Source: an uncultured Francisella sp.
Lineage (GTDB): Bacteria; Pseudomonadota; Gammaproteobacteria; Burkholderiales; Neisseriaceae
NCBI GenBank assembly: GCA_905373555.1
Contig: CAJPTP010000064.1
Location: forward strand, 1 to 6,259
DNA: 6,259 nucleotides
Direction of reading: 5' to 3'
The notes under the pieces were generated by a model, which was given only the letters and a program-made list of their open reading frames with translations, searched no databases and was not told the origin of the DNA. A program made the position numbers and the translations under genes. Shown piece after piece: positions 5,327 through 6,259 of this stretch (position 1 is its first letter; each line of letters opens with the position of its first letter).

Positions 5327-6259
5327 ATGTGGCTTGACGCGATGCTGATCGTTGCGGCGTACTTGTTGGGCTCGGTGCCTTTTGCCATCGTCGTGTCCAA
5401 GGCGATGAAGATGGGCGATCCCAGAGATTACGGCTCGGGCAATCCCGGGGCCACCAACGTGATGCGCACGGGCAATAAGACCGCCGCGGCGCTGACCTTT
5501 TTGGGCGATTTCCTGAAGGGCTTTTTGGCGACGCTGCTGGGGCTGTGGCTGTGCGACAGCAACCCCGAGTGGCTGCATGCGCCGCAAATCCAAGCCGAGA
5601 CCGTGGCGCTGATGGCGGTGGCCGTCGCGGCGGGCCACATGTGGCCGGTGTTTTTCGGCTTCAAGGGCGGCAAAGGGGTCGCGACCGCCGCGGGCGCGTT
5701 TTTCGCCTTCAGCTGGCCTTTGGCCTTGACGGGGCTGTTTGTGTGGGCGCTGTTCAAGTTCGCCTTGGGCATGGGGGGGTTCGAGATGCTCCCCGCGGCC
5801 TTGGCGGCGGTCTTGGGCTCGCTGTTTTTCGTGCCCGAGACCACGTTTCGCTGGGCCATCGCGGTGGTGGCGCTGCTGGTGCTGTGGCGCCACAAGCCCA
5901 ACTTGATCGCCTACGCCCGCAAAAACCGCGAGTCGATCCAAGCCTTCATGGATCAAAACGTCTTTGGTGACGCGCCCCCAAGCGGCGCCGCGTCGCCCGC
6001 CGACGCGCAGGCCGATTTCTTCGACAAAACCCTGCGCCGGCCGCGCCGCGCGCCCAAGGCGACGGCCCCAATCGACCCCGCCGTCAATCCGAGGCTGGAT
6101 GACCCCAAGGCCGTCGGGGCGGCCGCGACCGAGGCCCGCGCCCTGCGGCGCGCCGAAAAGAGGGCGGAGCGCGAAGGCAAAACGGACGGCAAGGATGGGA
6201 GCGGCAAGAAAGAGGACGCCGATTCCGAAGGCGACCCTGCGCGCTCGGGCGGCGCGGCC
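5327..6259 (+). CDS. plsY: Glycerol-3-phosphate acyltransferase PlsY, with C-terminal extension (partial)
   Basis: PlsY is an inner-membrane enzyme that moves an acyl group from acyl-phosphate to the sn-1 position of glycerol-3-phosphate, making lysophosphatidic acid for phospholipid synthesis. All three signature regions are present: GSGNPGATNVMRTG at residues 36-49, GHMWPVFFGFKGGKGVAT at 103-120, and RHKPNLIAYARKNRE at 188-202 with the conserved His, Asn and final Glu. Hydrophobic segments between them fit the five-helix family fold. The usual protein of about 200 residues would end near residue 212. Here the frame stays open to the window edge (311 residues, no stop), adding at least about 100 hydrophilic residues rich in Ala, Pro, Asp, Glu, Lys and Arg, including Arg/Lys clusters near 237-244 and 272-297. 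The ATG at 5327 has an all-G ribosome binding site (5314-5319) at 7 bases; the ATG at 5342 is less likely. It is divergent from folB, as in E. coli. Confidence 0.93.
   Translation, partial: MWLDAMLIVAAYLLGSVPFAIVVSKAMKMGDPRDYGSGNPGATNVMRTGNKTAAALTFLGDFLKGFLATLLGLWLCDSNPEWLHAPQIQAETVALMAVAVAAGHMWPVFFGFKGGKGVATAAGAFFAFSWPLALTGLFVWALFKFALGMGGFEMLPAALAAVLGSLFFVPETTFRWAIAVVALLVLWRHKPNLIAYARKNRESIQAFMDQNVFGDAPPSGAASPADAQADFFDKTLRRPRRAPKATAPIDPAVNPRLDDPKAVGAAATEARALRRAEKRAEREGKTDGKDGSGKKEDADSEGDPARSGGAA

Noticed and set aside
5238..5348. 36-residue plus-strand frame overlapping the plsY start, a possible upstream open reading frame
   Set aside because: Its ribosome binding site is weak and its sequence is Gly/Arg/Ala-rich, as expected by chance. 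Coupling to plsY is possible but unsupported.

Overview
The window is a GC-rich piece of bacterial chromosome carrying five recognisable housekeeping genes. It most likely comes from a betaproteobacterium, probably of the Burkholderiales. The NAD kinase, RecN and FolB proteins read like betaproteobacterial members of their families, a UbiA-type 4-hydroxybenzoate prenyltransferase points to ubiquinone synthesis, and nadK next to recN is a familiar betaproteobacterial neighbourhood. I cannot name the genus. There are no transposons, CRISPR arrays, tRNAs, rRNAs, phage genes or defence genes.

Layout. Positions 1-73 are the end of an unidentified upstream region. ubiA (74-970, +) faces a minus-strand cluster across a 355-base convergent gap (971-1325) that holds two GC-rich hairpins with A/T runs, good candidates for back-to-back terminators. 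The minus-strand cluster, in transcription order, is folB (4590-4099), nadK (4007-3120) and recN (3014-1326). Its gaps of 91 and 105 bases each contain a strong palindrome. A perfect TATAAT -10 box lies about 60 bases upstream of folB. Divergently from folB, after an unusually long gap (4591-5326), plsY starts at 5327 (+) and runs off the right edge still open. The folB/plsY divergent pairing also occurs in E. coli (ygiG/ygiH).

Roles. UbiA makes the lipid-linked ubiquinone precursor. FolB acts in tetrahydrofolate synthesis. NadK makes NADP. RecN is an SMC-like double-strand-break repair ATPase. PlsY performs the first acylation of glycerol-3-phosphate in phospholipid synthesis. They are linked by neighbourhood rather than by one pathway.

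Unusual points. The folB-plsY gap contains about 200 bases with extreme strand asymmetry: the plus strand is more than half T and almost free of A. FolB ends in a long Asp-rich tail. PlsY carries a charged, apparently disordered extension of at least about 100 residues. UbiA departs from the family consensus at two normally conserved N-terminal sites. A 20-base near-perfect inverted repeat sits directly before the recN ribosome binding site. I see no new multi-gene system here; the folB-plsY gap and the protein tails are the parts most worth checking.
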